DNA from: Alicyclobacillus tolerans
GTDB lineage: Bacteria > Bacillota > Bacilli > Alicyclobacillales > Alicyclobacillaceae
Length of the DNA stretch: 64,000 nt
Reading direction: 5' to 3'
Assembly (NCBI RefSeq): GCF_900142255.1
Contig: NZ_FRAF01000005.1
Location: 62,001 to 126,000, forward strand
In this document: positions 7,209 through 16,269 of the stretch, in pieces
Position numbering within the stretch: the stretch's first letter is position 1
Layout of the letters: each line of letters starts with the position of its first letter
Translations under genes and position numbers: made by a program
Notes under the pieces: generated by a model
Database searches by the model: none
Seen by the model: only the letters and a program-made list of their open reading frames with translations
What the model was told of the DNA's origin: nothing

Positions 7209-8522
7209 TTATAACGTGAAGTTGGGGAAAATGGCTGTCAAAGCGTACAGGATACCAGCTATGCAAATGAAGACGCCGATACTGATTGCTAATGTGTTGG
7301 CCCATGCCTTGTTGCGGTATTCGCCCATAATCTCCTTGTCATTGACGAGCAGGAGCAGAAAGCCTAATGCTGGTGGCATGGTGAGTACGGCGATCACGTT
7401 GACAATGAGTACCACCCATTCTAGTGGGAAATGGGGGATGAGGACAATGCCTCCAGCCACCATAACAATGGCGAATAGTGTTAAGTAAAAAGATTTAGCT
7501 TCTTTGAATGAACTGTTCAAGCTATGATTTTTCCTCTGAACTTCACCATATGCGTAAGCAGAAGAAGTTGAAATGGCAGTAGCAGCTACAAGCCCAGCTT
7601 CCATAATTCCTAGTGCAAACAAAGTGGAACCTGTTCGCCCAATGTACGGTTGGAGAGCTTGCGCAAACTGAGCCGCGCCAAACGACGCGCTGTTCATGTG
7701 ATGAATAAACAAAGGTGATGTAGCAATGATGCAAGCCACTGCAGCTAGCGTAGCCAAAATTGCGCCAAGCAAAGTATCCAGTTGGCCGTGACGTATATCG
7801 TGTTTCGATAAGCCTTTATCTGTAACAGCACCTTGCTGGAAAAAGAGCATCCAGGGAGTGATTGTGGCGCCGATATCAGAAAGAAAGATGACCAGATTAT
7901 TGTTATTTAGACCGCCGGCAGGAAACGGTTGAAATGTCAGAAAAGACTTTCCTACCGCACTCCAGTCGGGGTGAGCTAGCACTGCAATGGGAATAAACAC
8001 TAGATTAAAGAGAGCCAATGCCATGGTAATTCTTTCCCATGACCAGTAACGGCGGAAGCTATAGGCCAAAAGAATGATTACAATGGCAACAGGGATAGCT
8101 ATAAATTTAGAAATATGAAAATAGCTCGCTCCCGCCACCACACCGACAAACTCGGTAATAAGTGTTAGGAAATTGGTGAAAATCAAATCTATCATGGCAA
8201 AATTGCCCCAAAATCGTCCAAAACGTTTGTATATCAATTCCGCATGTCCTGCTTTGGACACGGCTCCAAGTCGGACAGTAATTTCTTGAACCACAAAGGC
8301 CATCAAAAAAGTTAGAACAACAAACGGAAGAAACACGCCGATTCCATATTGTGAACCGGAAGCAGAGTAAGAGAGCATGGAAGGTGCGTCATTCTCACCC
8401 AACATAACCAGTACACCTGGACCAATCAACAACCAAAGTAAACGTGCGTATTTACCTTTGGTTTTAGCATCCATAACTTTCCAACGATCCAGTGCTCTGG
8501 AGGTATTTTCACGCGCGTTCAA
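7209..8522 (-). CDS. NRAMP-family (SLC11) divalent cation transporter, divergent metal site
   Basis: Membrane transporter of about 437 residues with some eleven spans, NRAMP fold. In span 1 the canonical GYMDPGNWATD reads GENDAPSMLSY in gap-free alignment: the Asp is kept but Asn is replaced by Ser. In span 6 the canonical ATVMPHN reads ATITPWM, replacing the metal-contacting Met by Thr. These changes recall NRAMP-related Mg2+ transporters and the plant Al3+ transporter Nrat1 rather than true MntH. The start is taken as TTG at 8522, preceded by AGAGGTGAT; the ATG at 8555 has no ribosome site. The following small membrane protein and MntR-type regulator complete the unit. Substrate may be Mg2+, Mn2+ or another cation. 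Confidence 0.85.
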   Translation of the reverse strand: MNARENTSRALDRWKVMDAKTKGKYARLLWLLIGPGVLVMLGENDAPSMLSYSASGSQYGIGVFLPFVVLTFLMAFVVQEITVRLGAVSKAGHAELIYKRFGRFWGNFAMIDLIFTNFLTLITEFVGVVAGASYFHISKFIAIPVAIVIILLAYSFRRYWSWERITMALALFNLVFIPIAVLAHPDWSAVGKSFLTFQPFPAGGLNNNNLVIFLSDIGATITPWMLFFQQGAVTDKGLSKHDIRHGQLDTLLGAILATLAAVACIIATSPLFIHHMNSASFGAAQFAQALQPYIGRTGSTLFALGIMEAGLVAATAISTSSAYAYGEVQRKNHSLNSSFKEAKSFYLTLFAIVMVAGGIVLIPHFPLEWVVLIVNVIAVLTMPPALGFLLLLVNDKEIMGEYRNKAWANTLAISIGVFICIAGILYALTAIFPNFTL

Positions 8523-8607
8523 AAGATCACCTCTTTTCCTATAGTTGCACTTCATCCAAACTGAATGGGATAGGTTGCATCGTCAATATTTCTTTTGTGA
8601 ATCAAAA

Positions 8608-8623
8608 TTAGCCTAGAGAAACT
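8608..8623. promoter_or_regulatory. Possible MntR operator upstream of the NRAMP gene
   Basis: TTAGCCTAGAGAAACT resembles the Bacillus MntR box (TTTGCCTTAAGGAAACT) with one base fewer in the centre, and lies about 85 bases before the transporter start. The match is imperfect and made by eye. Confidence 0.25.
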
Positions 8624-8757
8624 TTTTTTGAAAGAAAAATGCCGCACAGTAAGGTTTTACCCAGATCACAATCTTTCCTGTGGGCAACTTCTATAGTTCA
8701 TCTTATGTCGTCTATATGAAAGTTGCAACCCATTTTTTAAAATTTGTTGGGCATCCA

Positions 8758-9597
8758 TTATTGCGAGAAAATTTGGTTACCTATTTTTGTAATTTCTGGT
8801 TTACCCCATATCCAGGGTGACGTAGAGGTTGCCGGGTTGAAATAGTAGAGAGCTGAACCGACTGGATCCCAGCCATGAATTGCGTCCATGACAGCCTGCA
8901 ACGATTCAGCATTGTATGGTTCGTTGATGGTACCATTGCTGACACACTGAAAGGCTCCAGGCTGATAGATAATACCGGGTATACTTTGCGGAAATTTAGG
9001 ATCTTTAAGTCGGTTGAGAATAACGTCTGCAACTCCTACCTGCCCCAGCAGGGGCTCGCCTTTGGCTTCTGCGTGCACGACATGAGCCATCAGATCAATA
9101 TCAGCTGGCGTAAGCGCGCTGGTTCCAGAATTCGATACGGCAGCGCCTGTCACTACATCGCTGTTGGCAGGGACACTTTGACCGCTTGCTACGCTTTCCG
9201 CATTACTTTGGCCGTTCTGTGGATTGGGAACGATTTGGCCATCCGGAAGTTCCTCCATACCGTGTGGTAAAGGTCCGACATAATGCCATCCCTGAGTTGC
9301 CTTGACCAATTGCATTTTAGTCGCCATATTCACATAACCAGTGGGCTGCATGCCAAACGCGTATTGAAAATCACGCACCGCCCAATAAACATCCCACGTG
9401 AAAATACCGTTGATGGGACCGTGGTAGTATCCCAAATATTTTAAGCGGTTCTGCAATTCGTAAACGCTGTATCCAATACAGCCGTAGGAAAGATTGCGAT
9501 CGGAAAAAGCTTGGACAGGGCTGTTGGGCAAAACGGCGAAACAGCTACCAGCTACCATACATGCCAGAAGCCACTGCAGACCGAATTTTTTTCTCAC
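8758..9597 (-). CDS. SleB-like cell-wall hydrolase with peptidoglycan-binding domain
   Basis: Exported protein of 279 residues. After a signal peptide (cut near PVQAF, about residue 30) comes a PG_binding_1 domain (about 35-100: GYSVYELQNRLKYLGYY, then GIFTWDVYWAVRDFQ). A Ser/Asn/Gly-rich linker leads to a hydrolase_2 (SleB/CwlJ) domain (about 165-279) containing HVVHAEAKGEPLLGQVGV, where the first Glu is the likely catalytic acid, and ALYYFNP. SleB is a lytic transglycosylase that cuts spore cortex during germination; related enzymes also act in vegetative walls. Start GTG at 9597 with AGAGAGGTGA upstream. Single gene, divergent from the DUF4855 pair. The hydrolase assignment is firm; the specific germination role is inferred from domain order. 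Confidence 0.85.
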   Translation of the reverse strand: MRKKFGLQWLLACMVAGSCFAVLPNSPVQAFSDRNLSYGCIGYSVYELQNRLKYLGYYHGPINGIFTWDVYWAVRDFQYAFGMQPTGYVNMATKMQLVKATQGWHYVGPLPHGMEELPDGQIVPNPQNGQSNAESVASGQSVPANSDVVTGAAVSNSGTSALTPADIDLMAHVVHAEAKGEPLLGQVGVADVILNRLKDPKFPQSIPGIIYQPGAFQCVSNGTINEPYNAESLQAVMDAIHGWDPVGSALYYFNPATSTSPWIWGKPEITKIGNQIFSQ

Positions 9598-9830
9598 AAT
9601 CCATCACCTCTCTTTATCAGCGTTTGCGAAAAACGGATGCCTTATGTACGAATCAGTGGATTCGAGTAAAAACTCGCAGCCATAAATTTGACGTTTTATC
9701 AAAGTTTTTTTGTCGGAAATATGACGAATTGGTAACTATCATCTAAAACCTCCATGCATCCACGAAGATTTCTATAAAATGGGATTCATTAGATTTTGCT
9801 ATGTTTTGAATGTGGAATGAGGAGGACATC

Positions 9831-11435
9831 ATGAAAAGACAGCGAGTCATTCAAATGGCATTGGCGTCTTTGTCGAGCGTAGCCTGGTTGGGAGTGAGTT
9901 CATGGACAAGTGCCGATGCTGCTTCCATCTGGACGAATCTAGCGAGTCAAGCTACTTTGAAAATTTCCGTCACAGGCTATCCGGATCAACAGTTTGCTGA
10001 ACAGGAAGATGCTTATCAAGGGAATCTATTGCAAGGCAGTGCTTGGCAGGGGTTTAGTCATCAGGGGGGGCGAGAGTTAGATATTCATTTGCCTCAACCA
10101 GCGGTGGTACATGCCTTATCCATCGATGTGCGACAATATTTACCAATGGGAATTTACTACCCATCATATGTCCAGTTTGAAGTTAGAGAGAACGGAGTTT
10201 GGCATACGCTCGGACGAGTTTATAATGATCGATCTCGTATCGGCCTCAGAGATAGTTCGCAACGCTTTACACTTTATTTTCCACCTACGCAAGGTCAGAC
10301 GTTTCGGATTCTTTTTCCTGTCCATGTCTGGGTTTTTGCCCGTCAAATCGCTTGTATGGGAACCTATCAGGCTGTTTCTGACGCGAAGACGGCTAATGAT
10401 TATCCGATTTCCAGCGTGACTCCTGCGAATACGACGGGTCAAGCTTTAACACCTGCATCCGCCAATCAAATAGAGAACATGTTGCTTGTTAACGTATCAC
10501 CGGACAGTCCGCTCTACACCTCAAGTCAGTTTGCCTCATTAGTAGCTTATGATAATCAGCAGAATGAGCCGGTAGCTCCTTTTTTCAATACGATTCTTTT
10601 CCTTGCAGATGGTTCTGTGCAAGATAACAAAAGTGCTTGGAATCAATATTTGGGAAACTTGTTTTCTTCTCATGGCCAATTAGCTCAACTGCAGGAGGCA
10701 GTTTATCAAGACAATGCCAAGCTTGGTACTCCAAATGCTGTAGAGAATGTCGTTTTGACCCTACCATCGACTCCGTACAACGGTGGCGATTTTGGTGAAA
10801 TAGACGGTCAGGACTTGTCATTCAATCCAACTTTGACGCATCCCTTTGCTGTGCAAGCACGAGAAGCTGCCATTCAATGGTTTTTGCAAAAAGCTGTACA
10901 GGATTTCGCGGCAGGTGCTTATCCCAATTTGCGCTTGGCTGGCTTTTACTGGCAGCGAGAAGATTGTCCATCCGACGCTCTAGGAGAGAAACAACTGATT
11001 CAATATAGCAGTGCCCTGTTGGCTAAGGACAAGCTGCCACTTCTATGGATACCCTTTTACGCGGCCAGTGGCGTCACAGTATGGAAGCATCTGGGTTTTC
11101 AGGCTGCATGGCTGCAACCCAATTATGCTGAACTTGGCAATCAGGCTTTTCCGGCACGATTGACAAACGCAGCAGACATTGCAGAGCGTTATGGTATGGG
11201 ATTGGAACTGGAATGGACGCGTCTGACTCCTAATGGCGAAACGCTCTATGTCCAACAACTGCAACAATTTGCAGCGGATGGATTAGGTCAAGGTGTTTCC
11301 CACGCTTTTTACGATGGCGCCAATTTTTTATCTCACGCTGAAGCTTCGGCTAATCCATTTACACGCGCGATTTATGATGATACTTATGATTTTGTTTCTG
11401 GACAATATAACAAGATAGGAGCACCCATTCAATGA
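9831..11435 (+). CDS. Secreted DUF4855 protein with discoidin-like N-terminal region
   Basis: Exported protein of 534 residues. The signal peptide ends around SADAAS. Residues about 35-190 look like an F5/8-type-C-like beta sandwich (strands ending TFRILFPVHVWVFARQI). The rest matches the DUF4855 pattern: NMLLVNVSPDSP, FNTILFLADGS, later GFYWQRED, LPLLWIPFYAA and LGFQAAWLQPNYA. DUF4855 is thought to be a TIM-barrel, glycosidase-like domain, with no reaction proven to my knowledge. ATG 9831 is chosen because GAGGAGG sits just upstream. The stop overlaps the start of the next gene (ATGA), so the two secreted proteins are translationally coupled and probably act together at the cell surface, perhaps on wall or capsule polysaccharide (inference). 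Confidence 0.82.
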   Translation: MKRQRVIQMALASLSSVAWLGVSSWTSADAASIWTNLASQATLKISVTGYPDQQFAEQEDAYQGNLLQGSAWQGFSHQGGRELDIHLPQPAVVHALSIDVRQYLPMGIYYPSYVQFEVRENGVWHTLGRVYNDRSRIGLRDSSQRFTLYFPPTQGQTFRILFPVHVWVFARQIACMGTYQAVSDAKTANDYPISSVTPANTTGQALTPASANQIENMLLVNVSPDSPLYTSSQFASLVAYDNQQNEPVAPFFNTILFLADGSVQDNKSAWNQYLGNLFSSHGQLAQLQEAVYQDNAKLGTPNAVENVVLTLPSTPYNGGDFGEIDGQDLSFNPTLTHPFAVQAREAAIQWFLQKAVQDFAAGAYPNLRLAGFYWQREDCPSDALGEKQLIQYSSALLAKDKLPLLWIPFYAASGVTVWKHLGFQAAWLQPNYAELGNQAFPARLTNAADIAERYGMGLELEWTRLTPNGETLYVQQLQQFAADGLGQGVSHAFYDGANFLSHAEASANPFTRAIYDDTYDFVSGQYNKIGAPIQ

Positions 11436-12820
11436 GAATCGTACGTTCCCTTTGTACTGCGGCTCTATTGATGACCTTCTGCCCGACTGTGGTTTTGGCC
11501 AGTACTCAAACCTCCCATCATCTTGAAGGTTCACAAGAGTTTGTGACAACCATTCGTATCAACGGCAAAGGTATGGATAGACCTTATGGGCGAGTTTATC
11601 AAAACACGACTTTTATACCGATTTGGTATGTGATGCAGGCGTTGAATTCTTTTCAATATCAGAGTCAGTGGAACGGGAAACAATGGGAAATCACTGCACC
11701 ATCCGTTTCTTCTTCCTCACTATCCCGCATAGGCGGTAAAGGCAACATGACCATCTTCCTCAACGGCCAAAAGGTGGCCCAAGTTCCTTCTTTCGTTGCG
11801 CCCGATCCGTTAACGAAAAAGGCCACAACGTATGCGCCGATTTGGTATATCATGCAAATACTCAAACAAGCTGGGGTAATTTCTATATGGAAAGATCACA
11901 TCTGGTCCATGCAAACCGTCACGCCTTCCAAACAAACTTCTCCAACTCTATCTCTTCCACCTGTACTCCCTTCCAACGAGGTGGCTGCAGGTTCCTTTGT
12001 CTTGCAATTTTTGACTGAGGAAGGGGAATTGCCACCCCATAGTACTCCTTTGCAGGCCATGTCATTCGCAATTCAAAATGGTTGGTGGGACACGAATTCT
12101 ACACAGCATACAGAATACTTGGGTGCCTATGAACCACTTACTGTTGAAGAGGCGGAGCAATTAGACTGGAATTTTCTCGGCATGAGTAATCCTGCCTTTC
12201 AACCCGGCGGAAGTATGTCGGCTTGGGCTCAATTCATTGGCCTCAATCCTGCTGGTTTAAGTTTAACGGCTGATGTTACACCTACTGAAGCCGATGCCAT
12301 GTTACATGTGATAGCAGATGACTCACAGGGCTATCAGGCTTTAAAAGAGCATCAATGGCAGATTGTATATCCACCAGAAAATGAAGCTATGGCTACCTTT
12401 CAAGGGGATATGACAGCCAATGGTCAACCTTTTTTCACATCCAATCAAGCTGTTCAACAAGTGATTCAAGACACCTATCAATTTTTTGATGGTATCCAAG
12501 TTCAGGCTTCATCGAATGGTAAGCAATGGATTGTCACTCTGCCCAACGTCAGTGCGGCAGGTGAGTTTTACATAGCCAGTTCGAACAATGCGAATTACAG
12601 TGTGAATGGCGGGCAAACGTGGCAGACTGTCAATCGTTTAAACAGTCTGCGTTTGAATGAGCATTCATCTGTACAAATACAACTACCTGATACGTCTGCC
12701 CTTTCACTGAGCTATAATGTTCTATTGCCCAATTTGGGGGGCTCTACAACGCTTGGTGAAATGACCTTACGTCTCAATTCAGCTGAACAGTTGCAAGTTC
12801 ATCGTGATCAACTAGATTAG
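11432..12820 (+). CDS. Secreted protein with two stalk-like (Cu-amine-oxidase N-type) repeats
   Basis: Exported protein of 462 residues with a signal peptide ending near VVLAS. Two related units follow: GRVYQNTTFIPIWYVMQALN with QWNGKQWEI, and KATTYAPIWYIMQILKQAG with IWKDHIWSM. These resemble the copper-amine-oxidase N-terminal/stalk-type domains common in secreted Firmicute proteins. The C-terminal half (about 190-462) is unassigned; near its end it contains YSVNGGQTWQTV, typical of an extracellular beta domain. Its ATG overlaps the upstream DUF4855 gene by four bases, so expression is coupled. The stop overlaps the convergent MMPL gene by four bases, leaving no room for a terminator. Likely a binding or scaffold partner of the DUF4855 protein (inference). 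Confidence 0.7.
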   Translation: MRIVRSLCTAALLMTFCPTVVLASTQTSHHLEGSQEFVTTIRINGKGMDRPYGRVYQNTTFIPIWYVMQALNSFQYQSQWNGKQWEITAPSVSSSSLSRIGGKGNMTIFLNGQKVAQVPSFVAPDPLTKKATTYAPIWYIMQILKQAGVISIWKDHIWSMQTVTPSKQTSPTLSLPPVLPSNEVAAGSFVLQFLTEEGELPPHSTPLQAMSFAIQNGWWDTNSTQHTEYLGAYEPLTVEEAEQLDWNFLGMSNPAFQPGGSMSAWAQFIGLNPAGLSLTADVTPTEADAMLHVIADDSQGYQALKEHQWQIVYPPENEAMATFQGDMTANGQPFFTSNQAVQQVIQDTYQFFDGIQVQASSNGKQWIVTLPNVSAAGEFYIASSNNANYSVNGGQTWQTVNRLNSLRLNEHSSVQIQLPDTSALSLSYNVLLPNLGGSTTLGEMTLRLNSAEQLQVHRDQLD

Positions 12821-15800
12821 TTTGTTTCTATTTGTCGAAAACGCTTGGCAAATGGCCAATGATGAGCCAATCCTACAATGGCTGTTGCGGACGGCACAAA
12901 TAGGCCAAGCAAAATAAGAGCGTAGAGCATGAGACCTATAATCACAGCCAAACCAATTTCCATCAATGAAGTGACGCCAGAGACGATTAGGCTGCCAAAT
13001 GTCCCTGCCATAATGATGGCTGCAGAGAAGACAACTCCCCCCATACGCAACATAGCCGCACGCATAGCGCTTGCTGGAGCGTCTGGCGATTTTTTGAGTT
13101 CTTCATCAAAGCGCGCCATCAAGAACATGGAATAATCAACTCCAAGAGCAACCAGCAACAAGAAGACAAAGAAGGGCACAGGCCAGGAAAGACCTGGCTT
13201 GTGCAGCACATGTATGGTCAATGTCTGTACCAAGCCCATGCTGACGAAATAGGTTCCCATTAACGAGATCATGATATAAAGCGGTGCCAAAATGGACTGC
13301 AACATGAAAATCAACAACAAAAAGATACAAGCAGAGATAATCGATACGGTACGGACAAAGTCATCCGTCGAAACTTGATTGAGCGCGTTTTGAACGGCCG
13401 TAGGTCCTGCAGTATAGATATTGCTTCCCTGATAAGGTGTAGCGGCAAGAGCAGTAGCGGCGTCTTGTTGGAGTTCTCCTAACTGTTGCATGGCCGTCAG
13501 GGAATAAGGATTATGATTCAGAACTACACTGATGGTTGCAACATGGCCATTGGCTGAAATATAGGCGTTCATCGCCTGTTGTAAACCTTGGTTACTATTC
13601 AATGTATGGGCAGGCACAAAAAATCCTGGATTCCCCTGACTTGCAGCCATGCTGGATTCCCTCAAGGCATTTTGGATCTGTTGAACACCTTGCTGTAATC
13701 GACTCATACCTTTTCCTGCTTTTTGTAAATTCTGATCCACAGGTGCGAGAACTGCCGTAAATTGTTCTACTCCAAGGGCAACTTGTCGATTTCCGTTTGC
13801 CAATTGAGATGCCCCGTTGGCTAATTGACGAGTCCCCGCTGCCAAGGCCTGTCCAGCTTCGTTCAATCGACTCGCTCCATTGGCAATTCCTTCAATACCT
13901 GAGGTTAATTGCGTTGCGCCGTGATTCAGTTGCTGATTGGCTTTGGCTAACTGACTTGCGCCACTCGCAAGTGGTCCCAGTCCTTCTGTTAATTTTTTCG
14001 TACCAGCAGCCAATGCTTCCGTACCGCTTGCCACCTTTGTCGATCCGTTTTTGGCTGCTGTGGCGAGGGCTAAAATCTGTTGCCAAGCTGGATTGGTATT
14101 GTCGTTAGGATGCGACTGGCTCCATGCTGCAAGGGCATTTGCCAATTGATTCGCTGCCTGTGCTAACTGATTGGCGCCGTTTGCTGTTTGCTCGCTGCCG
14201 TCTGCCAGTGTGCTTGCAGCTTGGTTGGCGTTTGTCAAACCCTGTGCTAATTGATTGGCTCCATTGGCACTTTGAGCAGCACTTTTTGCCAACTGTTGCG
14301 TACCTTGATTGAATTGCTGGGCTCCGGATGCTAATTGACTTGTTCCTTTGGAAAGTTGGCTAGCTCCTACTGCTGCTTGACTGATTTTTCCTGATAATTG
14401 TTGAGCTCCGTTGGCGACACGCTGGGCACCTTTTTGTAAAGCGGTGAGTCCCTCTTGATTGCCGCTGCTTTGACTGAAGCCGGATTGTAATTGTTGTAAT
14501 CCAGCAGACACCTGTTGCAGACCGTTGGCTGCAATTTGATTTTGTTTCGCTAATGTGAATAAGGAAATCGCTTTGCCGGTAGGTTGTGTGGCACTCATGA
14601 CCTCACTTACACCAGGTTCAGAGGAAAGTGTATGTGAAACATCTTGAATAGCGGCAAGCCCTGCTTGGCTGCGGAAATTTTTTTGGCTATAAAGAACGAT
14701 GGTGGAAGGGAGAACATGTCCCTGACCGAAGGCGTTGGCCACTACATGAAAGCCTTGTACAGATGGAGCGTTAGGGATATCGTCCATAGGATTGAAGGTT
14801 CGGTCATCGCTAAATAGCATACCTATCGGGGTAAGGATGGCTAGAAGTACAAGCATGGTCCACCAAGGACGGCGTGTAGCGATACTACCTGTTTTCCCCC
14901 AGATACGTGAGGGAGGATGTTCACTTCCTGGCATCGGACGGCGAGGCCAAAAAAGGCTTCGGCCCAAAATGGACATCCATGCGGGGGTAAAGGTGAGAAT
15001 CGCGAGCAGAGCTATAAAAATACCAATGGAAACACCAACAGCGGATCGATAAAGTCCAAAATGGGCAAAGCTGAGAGCTGCAAATGAGACGAGTACTGTC
15101 GAGGCGCTAAAAAGAACTGTACGGCTAACAGAACGAAGCGTGGCTTCAATAGCGTCCGTTAATGTTTCGTGATTTCTCGTTAATTCCTCTCGAAATCGAT
15201 TGAGAAAGATAATGGAGTAGTCTGTTCCGGCTCCGAATAGCACGGCGATAAGAAAGGTCTGTGTAAAAGTAGAGACGGGTAAGCCTCGCTCTGCCAACCA
15301 TGCTACCACCGACGAAGAAATGAGAAAGGATATACCGATGCTCAGCAAAGTTACCAGAGGTGCGAGCAAGGAACGAAAAACTATCAACAGAATAATCAGT
15401 ACCAGGGCAACGGTCACTCCAGCGGTCTTTTCCACACCTTGCTGAGATATGGTTGAATCATCCCATTGGATAGGCACATCGCCAGTAAAGTAGATATGGC
15501 TTCCGGACGGGTTTTCGGTAAACCACTGTTTCAGTTTTTGTAGACTTTTATCGGTAGAACCAGCAATATCTCCACCAGGAAAGTTAACAATAGCGATTTC
15601 CGTTGTTTTATCTTGGCTGATAAAGGCACTCTGGTCAGCCTTGGTGTTCTCTGCGTCTGCCATGCTACTGATGCCATAAGTTTGTTTGTGGGCATTCATA
15701 TAGTTTAATTTATTTGAAAAGTACGTTTGATCTGCATGGGTGAGTCCGCCTTTTTGATAAATGGCAATTACAGCTGAACTTTGGCCGTTTTTACCCGGAT

Positions 15801-15984
15801 TCACTTCTTTTAACAGGCGGCTAGCCACCATTACCTGGTTGTTGTTGGGTAAATAGTTAGTTTGTACGTGTAGAACGACACGGTTTAAATTCGGCAACCC
15901 TATCAAGCCGGCAACAGTTAGGGCCAGCCATAAGAGAAGAACCAGCCAGCGAAATCTGACAATAAAACGCGTATAAACCCCCAT
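12817..15984 (-). CDS. MMPL/RND-family membrane transporter with giant coiled-coil loop
   Basis: Large transporter (1055 residues) of the MMPL class (YdfJ/MmpL-like). Residues 1-370 hold span 1, a first extracellular domain and five clustered spans with GTDYSIIFLNRFREEL. A second unit near the C-terminus repeats this with GVDYSMFLMARFDEEL. Between them, about residues 465-745 form an extracellular region dominated by near-heptad repeats of the type xxLAxGAxQLAxG, rich in Gln/Ala/Asn/Gly. This resembles the coiled-coil stalks of YhgE/Pip-type proteins. MMPL proteins export lipids, siderophores or drugs; the substrate here is unknown. Start ATG 15984 with GAGGGAAGAG upstream. A 20-base perfect palindrome about 90 bases upstream is a likely repressor site. 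Confidence 0.9.
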   Translation of the reverse strand: MGVYTRFIVRFRWLVLLLWLALTVAGLIGLPNLNRVVLHVQTNYLPNNNQVMVASRLLKEVNPGKNGQSSAVIAIYQKGGLTHADQTYFSNKLNYMNAHKQTYGISSMADAENTKADQSAFISQDKTTEIAIVNFPGGDIAGSTDKSLQKLKQWFTENPSGSHIYFTGDVPIQWDDSTISQQGVEKTAGVTVALVLIILLIVFRSLLAPLVTLLSIGISFLISSSVVAWLAERGLPVSTFTQTFLIAVLFGAGTDYSIIFLNRFREELTRNHETLTDAIEATLRSVSRTVLFSASTVLVSFAALSFAHFGLYRSAVGVSIGIFIALLAILTFTPAWMSILGRSLFWPRRPMPGSEHPPSRIWGKTGSIATRRPWWTMLVLLAILTPIGMLFSDDRTFNPMDDIPNAPSVQGFHVVANAFGQGHVLPSTIVLYSQKNFRSQAGLAAIQDVSHTLSSEPGVSEVMSATQPTGKAISLFTLAKQNQIAANGLQQVSAGLQQLQSGFSQSSGNQEGLTALQKGAQRVANGAQQLSGKISQAAVGASQLSKGTSQLASGAQQFNQGTQQLAKSAAQSANGANQLAQGLTNANQAASTLADGSEQTANGANQLAQAANQLANALAAWSQSHPNDNTNPAWQQILALATAAKNGSTKVASGTEALAAGTKKLTEGLGPLASGASQLAKANQQLNHGATQLTSGIEGIANGASRLNEAGQALAAGTRQLANGASQLANGNRQVALGVEQFTAVLAPVDQNLQKAGKGMSRLQQGVQQIQNALRESSMAASQGNPGFFVPAHTLNSNQGLQQAMNAYISANGHVATISVVLNHNPYSLTAMQQLGELQQDAATALAATPYQGSNIYTAGPTAVQNALNQVSTDDFVRTVSIISACIFLLLIFMLQSILAPLYIMISLMGTYFVSMGLVQTLTIHVLHKPGLSWPVPFFVFLLLVALGVDYSMFLMARFDEELKKSPDAPASAMRAAMLRMGGVVFSAAIIMAGTFGSLIVSGVTSLMEIGLAVIIGLMLYALILLGLFVPSATAIVGLAHHWPFAKRFRQIETN

Positions 15985-16071
15985 GAATTCTCTTCCCTCG
16001 TTTCTTGACTTTATAGTTATGTATTTAAATTATTTAGAGACAAAACATCATAACGACAGATTAACGACTTC

Positions 16072-16091
16072 TTTACTTGAGCTCAAGTAAA
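16072..16091. promoter_or_regulatory. Perfect 20-base palindrome, probable operator of the MMPL gene
   Basis: TTTACTTGAGCTCAAGTAAA is fully self-complementary. On the minus strand its TTGAGC (16086-16081) could serve as a -35 element with a 17-base spacer to TAATCT (16063-16058), so a bound dimer would block the promoter. The form suits a TetR- or MarR-type regulator. No regulator gene lies beside it, so control would be in trans. Confidence 0.55.
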
Positions 16092-16269
16092 AAAAGGAAA
16101 ATAATCTGGGTTGATGATAGGGTGTCGAGTAATCGTCAAAATTGCATGTCTGTCTGTATGGGCAAGTCCGTTATAATGTAAAAGCAGCGATGATAAGATT
16201 CGTGTTTGAAAACGCATCCCGCTTTGATGCGAGGGAATTTATTTGTCAGTCAGGAGAGAGGTGAGTGAA

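Noticed and set aside
13797-14312. Plus-strand open frames inside the MMPL gene
   Set aside because: They are antisense shadows of the repeat region, with Leu/Arg-rich low-complexity translations and no ribosome sites.
13800-14600. Dense short DNA repeats that could suggest a repeat array
   Set aside because: They encode the Gln/Ala/Gly heptad-like region of the MMPL protein; units vary and there are no uniform spacers, so it is not a CRISPR or satellite.
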